From Stentor coeruleus (taxonomy: Eukaryota; Ciliophora; Heterotrichea; Heterotrichida; Stentoridae), in NCBI GenBank assembly GCA_001970955.1, contig MPUH01000105.1, positions 42,726 to 106,725 of the forward strand: 64,000 nt of DNA, given 5' to 3'. This document shows, piece by piece, positions 11,886 through 23,750 of this stretch. Under the pieces are notes generated by a model. It saw only the letters and a list, made by a program, of their open reading frames with translations, searched no databases and was not told the DNA's origin. The position numbers and the translations under genes were made by a program. Numbering within the stretch: the stretch's first letter is position 1; every line of letters begins with the position of its first letter.

Positions 11886-12212
11886 ATGCTAAATGATTCT
11901 GAACAAGGGAAAAAGCTCAAGCTTATACTTTTAGGTTCTATAGCTGTTATCTTTCTTATCATAACTTTCAGGGCTAGTGCTAATACCAATCTTAATTCAG
12001 CTGAGAAAGATATTGTGATTGAACTGTAAATAATATATAGTGAAGAAATCAACATGATTATAGATAATATGGTCGAGCAAAACATGTTTTTAATAAATGC
12101 TTTGGATGTTTTATACAGGCTTAATTTCAATAGCACAGCTGTTAATGAAATATATATGAAAAAAAGTACTCAAATAGAAAGTTTGATTAATAGGATTAAA
12201 ATGAAAATTTAG
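11886..12212 (+). CDS. Small single-pass membrane protein with a 15-nt intron
   Basis: The ATG at 11886 opens a frame with a basic patch (GKKLKL) and one hydrophobic segment (ILLGSIAVIFLIITF, residues ~12-26), then hits a TAA that lies in a 15-nt intron (12026-12040). After excision the frame continues through EEINMIIDNMVEQNMF to TAG at 12210-12212, giving 103 residues. The rest is a polar helix. The gene is easily missed because neither exon is long, and the opposite-strand frame at 11852-12136 is a shadow of it. Family unknown. It is convergent with the giant receptor gene. Confidence 0.72.
12026..12040 (+). other. 15-nt spliceosomal intron
   Basis: GTAAATAATATATAG; splits a Leu codon, removes two TAA and one TAG, A at position 10. 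Confidence 0.8.
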
Positions 12213-12349
12213 AACTTTAATTAGAATTAAAGAAAATTAAGCCTTTTTAATTTGAAAATACGCTAGTACTATTACTTTACTTGATATTTTTTAATTATTT
12301 GTTTTAGTCAAAAAGTTAATAATCTATGTCTTAAAAATCTTAAAAGTTA

Positions 12350-15300
12350 TCAGTCTTTAGATTCCTTTTTTTTAGACTCTTCATTATCAGTTGTAATAAC
12401 GAAATTGACTTTTGCCCTAAACCTATTTTTGATCATAGCAAAGACTGTTTTAATAAACACCAAAACTGAAGCTATCATTTGTGCTCCCATAATGGCATCA
12501 ACAAAGAAAACTAAAGTTGAATCAATTGAACTGTAAAATAAGTCTGATATTTCTAAGTTGCTAACAGCTAAAAGTATAAATATAAAAGCAACAATAAACT
12601 CTGTGAAAATATTTGATAAATTAAGTATTCGCTCACTAAAAGGTCTAAAAACAATCAAATAAAAAAATTTCTGCATATAAATTACTGTAGTAGAAAGTGT
12701 ACAATTTAATGAAAGTTGAATAATAGGCCAATCTCTAAGGAATATTAAAATCGCTATATATAATATTCTTCTTAAGAAAAAATAGAAATAGAAAAGTGAT
12801 CTTCCTAATCCTTTATCATTATTAAACTCATAAAAAAGTGTTCCCCACTCAGCAGATGCAACTTCAGTTTCTTGTATTTCTTTTTTTTTAATAAATGAGC
12901 ATATAAGTAGGATAATTGGTGTTGCAAAAGCTGAAACCTAAATAATTTGTACTATAAATAATGAACATATTGTGCAATTTGCTATATTAACACTTGAAAA
13001 TCTATTAATTGAAATTATACCAATAATAGAAGCTGAAAGTAAATCTAAATAACATGTAATCCAGAATCTTAAAAAAGCATGATATTTGTAGTTTTTCAAC
13101 ATCTTCTGAGCTTTGTTTTGTATAAAAGCTATACTAAAAGGTTTTCTTTTTCTTAATCTTGTTACAATAAATACCAGAAACCATATAGAAATCATCAAAC
13201 CAAAAGCACATACATAATTCCCACAATTATACCAAATAATATTAGTTGTATATCCAAAATCATAAGCTTTTTTAAAAGGTATATCACTTTCAATATTTGA
13301 GTCAATTTTCTTAAAAAAATTAGGAAAACTATTATAATTTCGTAATCCTCGTATATACCCTATAAATTTAGGTGGTTTTTCAATTTCACTTATATCAATA
13401 TAACAAAGCATTTGTATTGTATTTATAAAACTCCATAACGTTGCAGGATTTGGGTTTAAAAGAGACATTGATATTGATGCACTAGTTAAAGATATAATAA
13501 CAGTAGTACTAAGTTTTTTATATTCATCAATAATTTTCAAATTATAATAATCATTAGATAAAGTCAAACTATAAGAAAGAACTGTTGTATTCAATAAACT
13601 ATTATATATAGATAAAAGAGGTTTTGGGAAATATATTTTAACATAAGATGATGGAGAAATTGTTTTTAAAAATGTAACTTTTATTGAATACCGAGACAAT
13701 GAAGTATTTGAAATTACAAAAGTTGATATTGGTAAATCAGATTCTAAAGTTAAATCAGTTGATTGAAGTTCTTTAGCTAAAGGGTCTTGAAAATTTATTA
13801 TGAGTTCATTTCTATGGTTTACAAAAAGAAAAGCTTGAAAAAATACAGGATCACATGTTATTGTTCCGTTAAAACCTGGAAGACAGTTGCATGAGTTTTT
13901 ATAGAAAATTGTGTTTGGTACACATTGTAAGCAAGAAGTTGAATTGCATTCTAAACATAACTGAGAACAGGGTTTGCAAATTGAGTTGTTATAATAATAA
14001 CGTGAAGAAGGGCAGAGATAACAAGTATAAGTTGAATAATTTAAAGCATATAAATTGTTGCAGTTGCATGTTAAAGATGATGATAAACTTGCATTTCCTA
14101 TACAAGCATTGCAAATAACTGATTCAAAGCCTGGACAAGATGAACATAAAGGATCACTGCATAATGAACAAGAGTTTTTCCTTATACATNGACAAGATGA
14201 ACATAAAGGATCACTGCATAATGAACAAGAGTTTTTCCTTATACATCCATAATCACAGTTTGATAAACATTTCCCACAATTATTCACATTATTACCTTTC
14301 CAATATTCAATAATTTCGCATTCTGGTAAGCATTCCATATAATCATCTTTTATGCATTCAATATTATCGGAAATATCTTGATCATTAAATATACGATAAA
14401 TTTCTATTTTATAAATAAAACCATTATAATATTTATCACTGTGCTTGCCGAACTCATAGCTTGGAGAGTCAAAGTAATTAGGATATTCTCCTTTAATCAT
14501 AGTAAAAGTTTCAATAATCCTATTATTGATTCTTAGTGTTACCGTATTAAAATTGTCATTTTCCAAGGTAAAAATAACAACTTGCCAAGTACTGTTTAAT
14601 TTTTCTACATTAAAATAATGATATTGTAAATCCTGAGACAATCTGATTTGTATAGGAATTCCGTATAAATTGAGGCATAAAGAATATAGAGTTCCATTAA
14701 TACTTGCAAATGAAGCTACACATCCTGATAATTTACTAGGTTTCATCCATATTTTTAAATTCCAAGACAATGGCATTATCAACATCGGTTCAGTCCATTT
14801 CTTATAAACAGGAAGTCTAACAACAGAAGAAATCCCATTAAAATAAAACCCTCGTTTATAAGCTGGAATTGGATCTTCTGAGTCTAACTTCGGGTAAAAA
14901 TTTAAAGAATTTCCTGTAATAACTGGTATTTCATTTATTGTATCATAAATAATATTTGTCATATTATCAAAAATTACTGAAAAAATCATATCATCCATCT
15001 CAACACATTCTTCATTTTCATTTATAAAATATCCTGTAGGACAAAATACACAATATTTATCAACCATATAAAATCCAGTACTACATTTATCACATCCTAA
15101 ATTTGTTATATTAACACAAAGCCAACAATTTGTATAACAAGGTATAAGAGGATAACAAATATGTGTTTTAGGATTGAATTCTCTAATACATTTACAAGAT
15201 CCATCATTATTTTCTGAATTTTCAAAACACTCATCACAATAAGAAGCATCTGTGCATTTCATACATAAATAATCATCACACAAAGCACATGTGATTAAAT

Positions 15301-18300
15301 TTGAACAACCATATTCACATAATTCAAGGCATGGCTCACAATAAAAAGGACTTTGATTTATATCGCATGTACTTAAACAATCATTTTCATCAATAGGATA
15401 TAAACATCCATTTAAATTTCCTGTAACAATTTTCATAGAATTATACATTTCTATAGACCATATAAACCCTACAAATCCATCAACTCCTTGATTGCTTCCA
15501 ATAAAAGTTTTAACATTTGAAATAAAATCCATAAAATAATCATCAGAATTTTGAGCTTGGTTATAAAATGTACTTGCTTTAGTTATATGTCCTTTTTCAG
15601 TAAGTTCAAGAATTAAAGAAAAAATATTCCATTTCGCAATTTCAAAAACTACAGGGCCTGCTAAAGATACTGTATTTTTCATAGAAATTGAATAAGCATA
15701 AAGACCGTATAAGGTATAAAGTTTTAAAAATTCATTCTGAGTTTTTCTTAAGAAAATTATTCCATCTTCAAATGGGAGGACCCAAAAAGCTATAGTGAAA
15801 TAAGGACCTATGACAATTTTTTGAGTTCCTGGATCTATTTGTAAATAAGCTTGTCCATTGAAATAAAATCCTCTTCCAATAGTAACCCAAGGATCATATT
15901 TCCCATGATCAGGATAAAATGTATTATCATCTCCAGTTTTAATTTCAATATTACTTATATCATCATTTAAAGTATCAATCCTTTTGTTTAATTTTGTATA
16001 AAAAATCTTATCAAGGTTAGTTATGCAAGGATCATTAATAGTCCATTCACCTGCTGGAAGTGTTGGACAAGCTCTTGAATATACACATCTTTGATAATAT
16101 GGAAATCTCAAAGTTCCATTAATGCATATCAAACAATTATAAACTGTTCCTCCATTACATGTTAAACAACTACTTTCACATTTAATACAATTCCCAATTC
16201 CATCAGAATAATACCCTTCAAGGCAATTGCAGACACCATCTTTTATAGATGTATTATCAGTACAAATATCACATTGGGAATCGAAACCTTTACAATCAAT
16301 ACAAAGAATATCTTGACACAATCTACAATTTTCAGTTCTCACGCAACCTAAACATCCATTCTGACAAGGAGAACATGTAGGATTCTCAACTTGATCAATA
16401 TCACAAATTCCTAAGCATAGATTTTTAGGGCATCTTAAACAATTTGTACATGGTTCTAAATACAAATCATCAATATATTTATTTAAAGATGTAAACTGTA
16501 ATGAATATAAAAATCCTGTAAAACCACTTGAAGTCATTGACCCAAAAACAAAAAGAGTATTGATATATTCGTCATAAAATTCAAAATAACAATCCATGAA
16601 GCCTTGCGATTTTAAGTTTTGAATAAGTATAAAACTTGAATAATAGTATTCTGTTTGAATTGACCATTGCCCTATTAATTGAACAAGATTCCAATTTGAT
16701 AAAGATTCAATTGTAGGAATATTTGCGTTATGGGAGCTGAAGTCTGTTATTAAATTCCAAATTAACGAGGTGTATTTCATTTCGACGCTCATTTTTTTGT
16801 TATTTTGGGGATCGATTTTTGAGAAAATTTCACCTTCAGTTAGAATCTTTGTCCAAAAGGCTATGGAAAACTCTGGGCCAAGTGGAATGTCTGAACTATA
16901 AATATAACTATTATTTGAGAAGTAAAAACCTCTATTTTTAGCTGGAATTGGATCGTTAGGATCAATCACTGGATAATAGTTTGTACTGTCTTTTCCAATA
17001 GTAAAAAGGTCATAAGTCCCCATAAAAAAGATATTTTCAAATATATATTTTTGTACAGGCGGTGGATTACTTGTATCACAAACATTATTTGGGCAATTGC
17101 AACCAAATGGACAACTTTTAATGCATAGAGTTTTGTATAAAAAATATTCAGAACTGCATGAAGTACAAATAAATCCTTTAGTTCTATCAAAGCATTCTCC
17201 TTTATCAGGGTAGCAGATATCATTTTTCATATATTTCCCTTGCCCACACAAATTATTACATACAAGCCCTGATGTAAACAACCCATAAGGACACTGATAG
17301 CATGAATCTGTAGTAGAATCATAGCAATAATCGCATTTACTACAAGAATAACTGCAAGTATCTAGGATTTTAGAATTAGTGTAAGGATCACAAGGATTTA
17401 AAAAATCTCCACAGTAGAAATAAGAAGATACGTCATAAGAAGTATTAGAATAATAGACTGACATCTTAATCTCAGCTAAAAATCCATCAAAATACAGTGT
17501 ACCCTCCTTACCGATAATTGCATTTCCATCAGTATCCACAAAAAACATTCTTAAACTTGAAGTAAAAGAACTAACACTACCATCAATCTCTTCCTTTACA
17601 GTACTAATAAAGTTTTTATATTCAACATAAAACAAAGCTGAATGCCATTTCGAATCTTGTACTATTCCATTAGAAAGAATTGCTTGAGTTGTATCATCCC
17701 TAACATCAGTCAAAACTATTTTTATCTGTAAGTTACTGTTAATAGACAAAGCATTCCCTTTACTTATAATTACACCAGATTTAGCTTTAACCAAAATGCC
17801 TATAAAAAGATTATGTGGATAGACTTGAGTATATCTTGAGACTAAAAATTTATTCTGGCCATCAAAATAAAACCCTCTACAAGCTGAAGGTATAGGATCA
17901 TCAATATCAGGTGCATTTTGATAGTCTGTAGCTTCATTTAATCCTGATATAAAATATTTTTTTATAATAGGAAAATTAAATGGTAATTTCCAATTCGTTG
18001 AGCATGCAGTATCTCCGTCGTTTATTAAAAAAGTTCCAGTGAAGCATTTTTTACATTCACTTTCGTATTCGATACAGGTAGTTTTGCAAGGGCTATCAAA
18101 ACAGTAAATAATATCATATCCAATATAAGAAGAGCATGCTCCTGAATAACCTAAATTGCATGAATCTCTTACACAAGTTAATGTTGAATTACATGATGGG
18201 CATGGAAAACAAGCATAATTGTAAGAGTAATGATTAGGAGGACATGCTGGGGGGTTTATAAATGCAAGTAATGCTTTGTATATTGAGTTGCATACGCGAA

Positions 18301-19039
18301 TATTGTATATAAAACCTGAGAATCCTGAAAGTGAGTTACCAATTTGCCAAAAATATGAAGATAGGTCGATACCTATTGCGTTCTCACCTGATTTTGTTGC
18401 TGATGAGGTTTTTAAATAATCAATATAGAAGCTAAATGATATTGAAGATGGGGTGTCCATGGATATTTCAAGGTGAATATATCTCCACAATAAAACTGTC
18501 TCAACTACCTCGGTAAAAGTAATAACATCATTTTCAAGTAGGCAATCATTTAAAATTTTGCAATATTTATAGCTTAGTGAATAAGACAATTTTCCATTCA
18601 ACACCAAATATTCAGGTATACTAATAATAATTCCTTCAGTAATTGCATAAACCCAAAGATCAATTGTTATAGATGGTGCTGGGACAAAAGATTCATTAGA
18701 CTCTAAAAATTCATTTGCCCTGAAATAAAATCCTCTATCTATTGTTGGGCCAGGGCTCCCTGGAGTATCAAAAGTTTGAAGTGAAGTATAAAAGACGTCA
18801 ATAGTACTTGAGTTGAACATAACACTTGAAGAAAAATCTGTAAAAAATAGCTGGAATGGTGCTGTATCATTTTCCACACAAGTGAAATTTATTTCAGAAT
18901 ATCCATGAGGGCAGAGACCAACACAATATTCATTGATAGTGAAGTTTTTAATGCATCCACCACAAAGAAAAGTGCTGTTAGAAATGCATTGTGATAAAAC
19001 AGAACTAAAGGATGCTAATATCCCTATGGCTATCATCAT
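12350..19039 (-). CDS. Giant LamG/Cys-rich membrane receptor with channel-like C-terminus
   Basis: About 2,205 residues. Signal peptide (MMIAIGILASFSSVLS). The ectodomain holds five modules, each with a concanavalin/LamG-like domain marked by RGFYF (preceded by PGPTID, IPSAC, IPAKN, VTIG, IPAYK) followed by a furin/GF-receptor-like Cys-rich block of CxxC motifs. After residue ~1,700 a non-Cys beta-rich domain leads to about seven TM segments (GLMISIWFLVFIV, LDLLSASIIGII, the post-intron segment, and more). The apparent stop at 12938 is inside a 15-nt intron; the frame continues to TGA at 12350. The segment WGTLFYEF...RRILYIAILIFLRDWPIIQL resembles the TRP-like TM domain of large protist and fungal membrane proteins. 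N at 14190 carries a 56-bp duplicate. Likely a surface receptor; ligand unknown. Confidence 0.88.
12938..12952 (-). other. 15-nt spliceosomal intron in the receptor gene
   Basis: Sense strand GTACAAATTATTTAG, between codons. Removes the in-frame TAG and adds ~190 residues with four or more TM segments. A at position 10. Confidence 0.9.
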
Positions 19040-20181
19040 TTTATATTAAAAACTCTCTCTTGTATATTAGAAATTACATTTCAGTTATTACTAATTTATC
19101 GTAAACATATAGAAGTATTGATAACTGGCAGAAAAGTATTATTTTATATAGAGAATAACTTAATTATTATAATCTATTTCTATTAGTACATTTAAATTGT
19201 AAGTGTAATTAAATTAACTGAATAATATATTATATTTTGTGTGTTTTGAATTCTCTTAATAATACTTATTTTTTAGACTGGAAAAATTATATATTTAAGA
19301 ACAAGCTTATTTATGAATTCTATAATTCTATTCATCTTTTACGTTGAGAATTCTTTATATTAACAATAATCACATCGCCTATATAAAAATTTTCCTTATG
19401 ATTTTAGATCTATCTGCCTATTTGTATATAAATTTATCTAAATCTAATAATAGTATAATAAAGCCAATACAACTACTTTTTATTGTATATTGCCAAAATA
19501 TAAAAAAAAGATGACTGATTAGATGCAAGGTTAATACAATTTATTTCTAAGCTTTTAATCAGTCTACATGCATAAATAAAATATAAAATACTTAAAGGTT
19601 AAGTTTATATATTTAACCAAAAATATTTTTTTTGTAAGGATCACATAATCTCCTCCTTTATCTATAACTTAGCATATTCTTAGTTTTTTTTTACACATAT
19701 TTTTTTCCATATCAAATTTTATTATACTAGCCCAAAAAGGCATATCTCCTAAAATTACTTCCTTAATTATTACTATCTTAAGCTAAAAAATCTTTTTTAT
19801 GCATATATACAAACACAATTATTTTTTTTTAAATTTAAGTTTTTATCCTTAACAATCTTATTCCTTAAAAGCTTTAAATCATTATTTATATAACTAAAAA
19901 ATTTTATCATCCAAAAAATCCCATATGATTTTACATCCTCCTATTTATTTGCATATTAAATTCCTATCAATCTTCTAAATAATCTACCAAATTCAACTTA
20001 AAAAAACACATAAATCATATACAAAAATCCAATAAAAATAATTTTCCTTATACAAAAACCTTTATTACATAAAAACCAATATAAAACCTTTCATAATTTC
20101 TTATCTTAATACAAATTATCCATTTTATACTTTATAATAAAATCTTATAGTAATCAAATTAAATAACTCCATATAATCAAT
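19040..20181. other. Long AT-rich divergent intergenic region
   Basis: No gene or fossil recognised in 1.1 kb. A weak 9-bp inverted repeat (GACTGATTA / TAATCAGTC) lies near 19511-19565. Two loosely similar blocks near 19397 and 19921 (TATGATTTTA..ATC..CCTATTT) may be an old repeat. Poly-T and poly-A tracts are common. Confidence 0.4.
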
Positions 20182-20640
20182 ATGTACATGTTTCAAAAAA
20201 AAAATCTCAGAGAACCTCCAGTGTTTTATTCAAGATCCAAGGAAATAATAAATGCTCCAATTAACAAGATTCAAGATATAACAAGGTACAATTCAGCAAA
20301 GTTCAATGTTTATCATTATAAAAGTACTCCTAATAGAGAGTCAACACCAATAAAAGCTCCATCAAAGATTCAAACTACTCAAGAATATCTTAGCCCAAGA
20401 AAAACTCAGAAGGAAACAATGCTTTTAAGTATTGCTAAAAGTTTTGATAATCTTCCAAAGACAGTTCAGAAAACTTTTGTTATTGAAGGAACGAAAACTA
20501 ATATAAGAGCACATACATCATTACCACTTATAAGTGATCATCATAGTAGGAAAATACCTTTTATTCTTAATGACTATCACATTCGTGAAACTAATCCAGG
20601 ATTTGCAAGGAATGACTTTGGGGGCTTTTTTACTCATTAG
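20182..20640 (+). CDS. Hypothetical basic protein, 152 residues
   Basis: Single exon, TAG stop. Rich in Lys, Ser, Thr and Pro, with no TM segment or signal peptide. The C-terminus ETNPGFARNDFGGFFTH is compact and Gly/Phe-rich and stands out from the otherwise disordered sequence; short motifs of this sort occur in small axonemal proteins, but that is only a resemblance. Codon use and the C-rich start and G-rich 3' flank match neighbouring real genes. The next Met at residue 3 is an alternative start. Confidence 0.62.
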   Translation: MYMFQKKNLREPPVFYSRSKEIINAPINKIQDITRYNSAKFNVYHYKSTPNRESTPIKAPSKIQTTQEYLSPRKTQKETMLLSIAKSFDNLPKTVQKTFVIEGTKTNIRAHTSLPLISDHHSRKIPFILNDYHIRETNPGFARNDFGGFFTH

Positions 20641-21009
20641 GTAGGTTTAACTTTAAAGTTTTATTTGGAATATAGGTATAAAGGTTGGGAATTGCTTAGA
20701 GATAGTAAGAAAATTTGAATTATGTGGCAATGATTTTTAAGTATAACAGGGATTAAAAATACAGCATTTACAACTGAAAGCTTAGATACTCAAATACTTA
20801 ATTAAATATATAACTCAAAACAATTGATTTGATTCTAATCAATAACTATAATATTTTATAATAAGTACTCTTTATCTTTAAATCTACATAAAAAACTACA
20901 ATTTTTTTAGATATTTATCCCAGCTATAAAATATTATGTATTACTTATAAATATTTTTATCTAAAACTATATTTTATTTACATATAATTTCGATTATTCA
21001 CATATAAAA
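20641..21009. other. Intergenic, AT-rich
   Basis: Nothing recognised; 5' half G-bearing (3' flank of the upstream gene), remainder AT-only tracts. Confidence 0.4.
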
Positions 21010-21375
21010 ATGTGGATATTACTAGTATTTATAATATCGTCAGCTATAAACACTGAAGAAAAGGAAGAAATTTGTATGAGAGTAGTTAGAGACCTTAGCC
21101 AAACACCAGAATTTGATATTAAAGGTAATTTGAGTAAATCACAAAAAGCACAAGGGATGAAAGCTATGAATTATATATTATATGATATGTTTCAAGCTTG
21201 CAATGAAAGAATTACCCACGATCAAATAAAAAAGTTTAGTAATACCCACCAAAAGATTACAGAAAATTTTCTTGGACTTACTATGAAAAAGTATAAAGAC
21301 ATGGAATTCCCTACAGCTGAAGTGGACTTTTTAAGGAAAATGATGGAGTTTTCTACTAAGAAAAAAGAACTTTAG
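21010..21375 (+). CDS. Small secreted or ER-lumen protein, hypothetical
   Basis: 121 residues with a clear short signal peptide (MWILLVFIISSAINT) followed by a charged helical body containing two Cys (EEICMRVVRD and MFQACNERIT) spaced ~45 apart that could pair. No TM segment after the signal and no KDEL-type tail (ends KKKEL, which may act as a weak retention-like end). The helical pattern with two Cys recalls ER saposin-like or mesencephalic-astrocyte-type small proteins only vaguely. Unknown family. Confidence 0.65.
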   Translation: MWILLVFIISSAINTEEKEEICMRVVRDLSQTPEFDIKGNLSKSQKAQGMKAMNYILYDMFQACNERITHDQIKKFSNTHQKITENFLGLTMKKYKDMEFPTAEVDFLRKMMEFSTKKKEL

Positions 21376-21478
21376 TAATCGTAATAGATAAATTTTACGT
21401 ATAAGTTTATGCGGAAGAAGGGGAGTAAAAATTAATGAATTAAAATATAATAAAATTCTTCGTTCATACCTGGATATC

Positions 21479-22531
21479 TCAATTACGATCGTATCTTTTG
21501 ATTTTTTCCTTTAATTGTTCTATAATTATAGTTTTCTCATTTATCTCATTTCTCAACTCATTATATTCATTAGTAAACTTATTTTTTGGTATTTCAAAGC
21601 AGCTAATATTTTCACTTTTTGAATAAACAGTAATACATTTCCCTAATCTATCAATTTTCTCTTCTTGTACACTCTCATTTTCCTCTAAATCTTTAGCAAT
21701 CTGAGTAAGTTCTTTAATTTTCTCATCAGCTTTTTCAATCTCTTCTATAATTTTTTCTTTTTTCATCTCCAACTCCATTTCCTCAACTTTTGAACTCTGA
21801 AAATGACTCTCAGAACTTTCAACTTCAGCTTTTAATATCTCATATTCCTCTTTTACTTTTGATAAATCATTTCTTAAAGAATCAATACTACTATTGTTTT
21901 GATATTTTATTTTAAGAGATTCAGCTTCATTATTTATCATAAAAATTTTGTTTTCTAAAGCTTTAATTTGCGATTTTTTTTCTTGGTTTTCAAGTTTGTA
22001 AATTTCAATTTCTTTTTCTAATCTTGATATGTTTTCTTTTAACATTTGAATTTCTTTAGCTTCTTTGTTTTCATTTTCTCTTTCTTTGTCGATTAATTTA
22101 GCAATTTCTTTATCACAGTTTTCTTTCATGATGATTTCTTTTTGTATAGCCCTGACTTCAAGTTCATATTTTTGTTTGAGTTCATAGATTTCATTTTTCA
22201 GTCTTTCTAATAAATTTACTCCTCTAGCCATTTGTCGCTCAAAACAATTGTCGCAAATTTTTTCATGTTTCTGTGTTTCTGGGTGGGTGGCTAATTTAAT
22301 AAAGCAATTTCCACAGACTCCTCTAAAGCAAAAAGTGCAACAGTTCTTTTTAAGAGTTCCTGTTAAAAAAGTTCCCCCACAACAAAAGCATGAGGCATCA
22401 ACTAAATGGGCATTCCTGTCAGAGGGAAGTCTTTGATCAATAATAGAACTTGCTGAACTCATAGCGCTGTTTGACCTGGCATAAATAGAATAAGAAGTAT
22501 TGAATGAGTTACAACGATTAGGATCTACCAT
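21479..22531 (-). CDS. FYVE-like zinc finger coiled-coil protein
   Basis: 350 residues, TGA stop at 21479-21481. Residues ~47-95 form a zinc module of the FYVE type with four CxxC-like pairs: CFCC, CCTFC, CGNC and ICDNC, with RNAHLVDAS preceding the first pair. The classical R(R/K)HHCR core is replaced by LKKNCCTFC, so PI3P binding is uncertain; FYVE-related or RING-like fingers are alternatives. From ~105 to the end there is a long, highly charged coiled coil. The N-terminal 45 residues are Ser-rich. The likely role is a membrane-tethering or endosomal adaptor, by inference from architecture. Confidence 0.75.
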   Translation of the reverse strand: MVDPNRCNSFNTSYSIYARSNSAMSSASSIIDQRLPSDRNAHLVDASCFCCGGTFLTGTLKKNCCTFCFRGVCGNCFIKLATHPETQKHEKICDNCFERQMARGVNLLERLKNEIYELKQKYELEVRAIQKEIIMKENCDKEIAKLIDKERENENKEAKEIQMLKENISRLEKEIEIYKLENQEKKSQIKALENKIFMINNEAESLKIKYQNNSSIDSLRNDLSKVKEEYEILKAEVESSESHFQSSKVEEMELEMKKEKIIEEIEKADEKIKELTQIAKDLEENESVQEEKIDRLGKCITVYSKSENISCFEIPKNKFTNEYNELRNEINEKTIIIEQLKEKIKRYDRN

Positions 22532-22838
22532 TTACAACTAGGTTTTATAGTTAGGAGAAGAAATAAGCAAGAAAATAAAGTCTAGATAATAAAAACTATA
22601 ATCTTTATGTAACTCTCATATTTTCATACTTATTTTAAAAGTCTTGCTAACTATATATATATTATATAATAGTAAGAAAACTCATATAAACCATTCAAGG
22701 TGTTGAGCAATATTCAATAAATATTTTTAAATCAAATCATCTCTACACTTATTACTTAATACCTATAAAAATAGTATAACAAAACATCTAAAATACTTAT
22801 ATTAATACTATACTAATTTCAATATTATTCTAAGAAAT
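22532..22838. other. Intergenic, AT-rich
   Basis: Nothing recognised apart from a short TATATA tract near 22652. Confidence 0.4.
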
Positions 22839-23333
22839 TTACGTAACTTTAGTCAAAGGTTGAACACCCTGTTTAATATTTCCCATTGGAATTGCAAAAT
22901 CTTCTATGAACTTTGCTATAATAAAACCAACAGTACTACCAATACAAATAACAAGAAAAACTCCAGTACTATAAGTCATCACAGCTAACATCATCAAATA
23001 AGCTCCACAAATAATCCAAAAGTATATAAAAGCTTTGATAATATTACCAATCAAACACCTTATATTAAACATTCTATACTCACTTGATCCGAATAAGAAA
23101 AGTTTTTGGATATATGGGAACTTTATAATTTCTCTAAATAATTCAACAACAATTGAAAACATTAGTAAACCAATTAGTGATCCCCAATATTGTTCACTAT
23201 TTCTTACATGCCAACTAAATGATTATTACTCATCTAAAAACAATGTAAAATGATAGTCATCAAAAAAAGACATTTGCATTTTGAATACATACATATCACA
23301 ACCTGACATTGAATCTAATTCACAAATTTCCAT
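22839..23333 (-). CDS. CTR-family copper transporter with a 15-nt intron
   Basis: The ATG at 23331-23333 opens exon 1; removing the 15-nt intron 23215-23229 joins FTLFLDD to WHVRNSEQYW in frame, giving 159 residues ending in TAA. Features of the CTR/SLC31 high-affinity copper(I) transporter family are complete: Met-rich N-terminus with MQM (19-21), W at 36 before TM1, TM2 with the M110-x3-M114 filter in a YLMMLAVMTY context, and TM3 with G127-x3-G131 (GSTVG). Three TM segments are predicted, acting as a trimer in plasma or lysosome-like membranes. The C-terminus lacks the HCH motif of some family members. Without splicing only the last two thirds would be annotated. Confidence 0.93.
23215..23229 (-). 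other. 15-nt spliceosomal intron in the copper transporter gene
   Basis: Sense strand GTAATAATCATTTAG; splits an Asp codon (GA|T). Supported by restored CTR homology on both sides. Confidence 0.92.
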
Positions 23334-23750
23334 TTTTATATTTGGGGTAATAATTTATGAGACTAAAAATGAATTTTCTCAGAGTAAAATCGTTTATACA
23401 TATAGAAATTTAGAATGAGAATATATGATGATATAACGTTTTTTTTTTTGGCATATGGGCTGGCTTAAAAGTGTTAATTTATTTTATAATTTTTTGGGCA
23501 ATTTATTTGATATCTTATTATAAAATCTTCAATTATGCTATTGAGTTATTTAAGCTTTTGAAATTAAAGTTCGGGTAATAATTTCTTAATAATTACCTTA
23601 TTATATATTAATCAATAAAAAAATATTATGTTTTTATACACATATAAATATAAAAAATGAACATAATTCTTGGCATAAATTAGCAAAGCTTTCTAAATAA
23701 AATATTCACCAAAAAAAACCTTCCCATGAAACCCAGTTTTTCTAATAAAA
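23334..23750. other. Intergenic, AT-rich
   Basis: Nothing recognised; long T tract near 23441. Confidence 0.4.

Noticed and set aside
11852-12136. Minus-strand 94-codon frame
   Set aside because: Shadow of the spliced plus-strand membrane peptide gene, which has the better composition and an intron.
13891-14252. Plus-strand frames inside the receptor gene
   Set aside because: Antisense shadows of the Cys-rich coding sequence; one also spans an N duplicate.
19040-20181. tRNA or rRNA genes in the long intergenic region
   Set aside because: No T-loop-like GTTCRANNC with paired arms or conserved rRNA stretch was seen here or elsewhere in the window.
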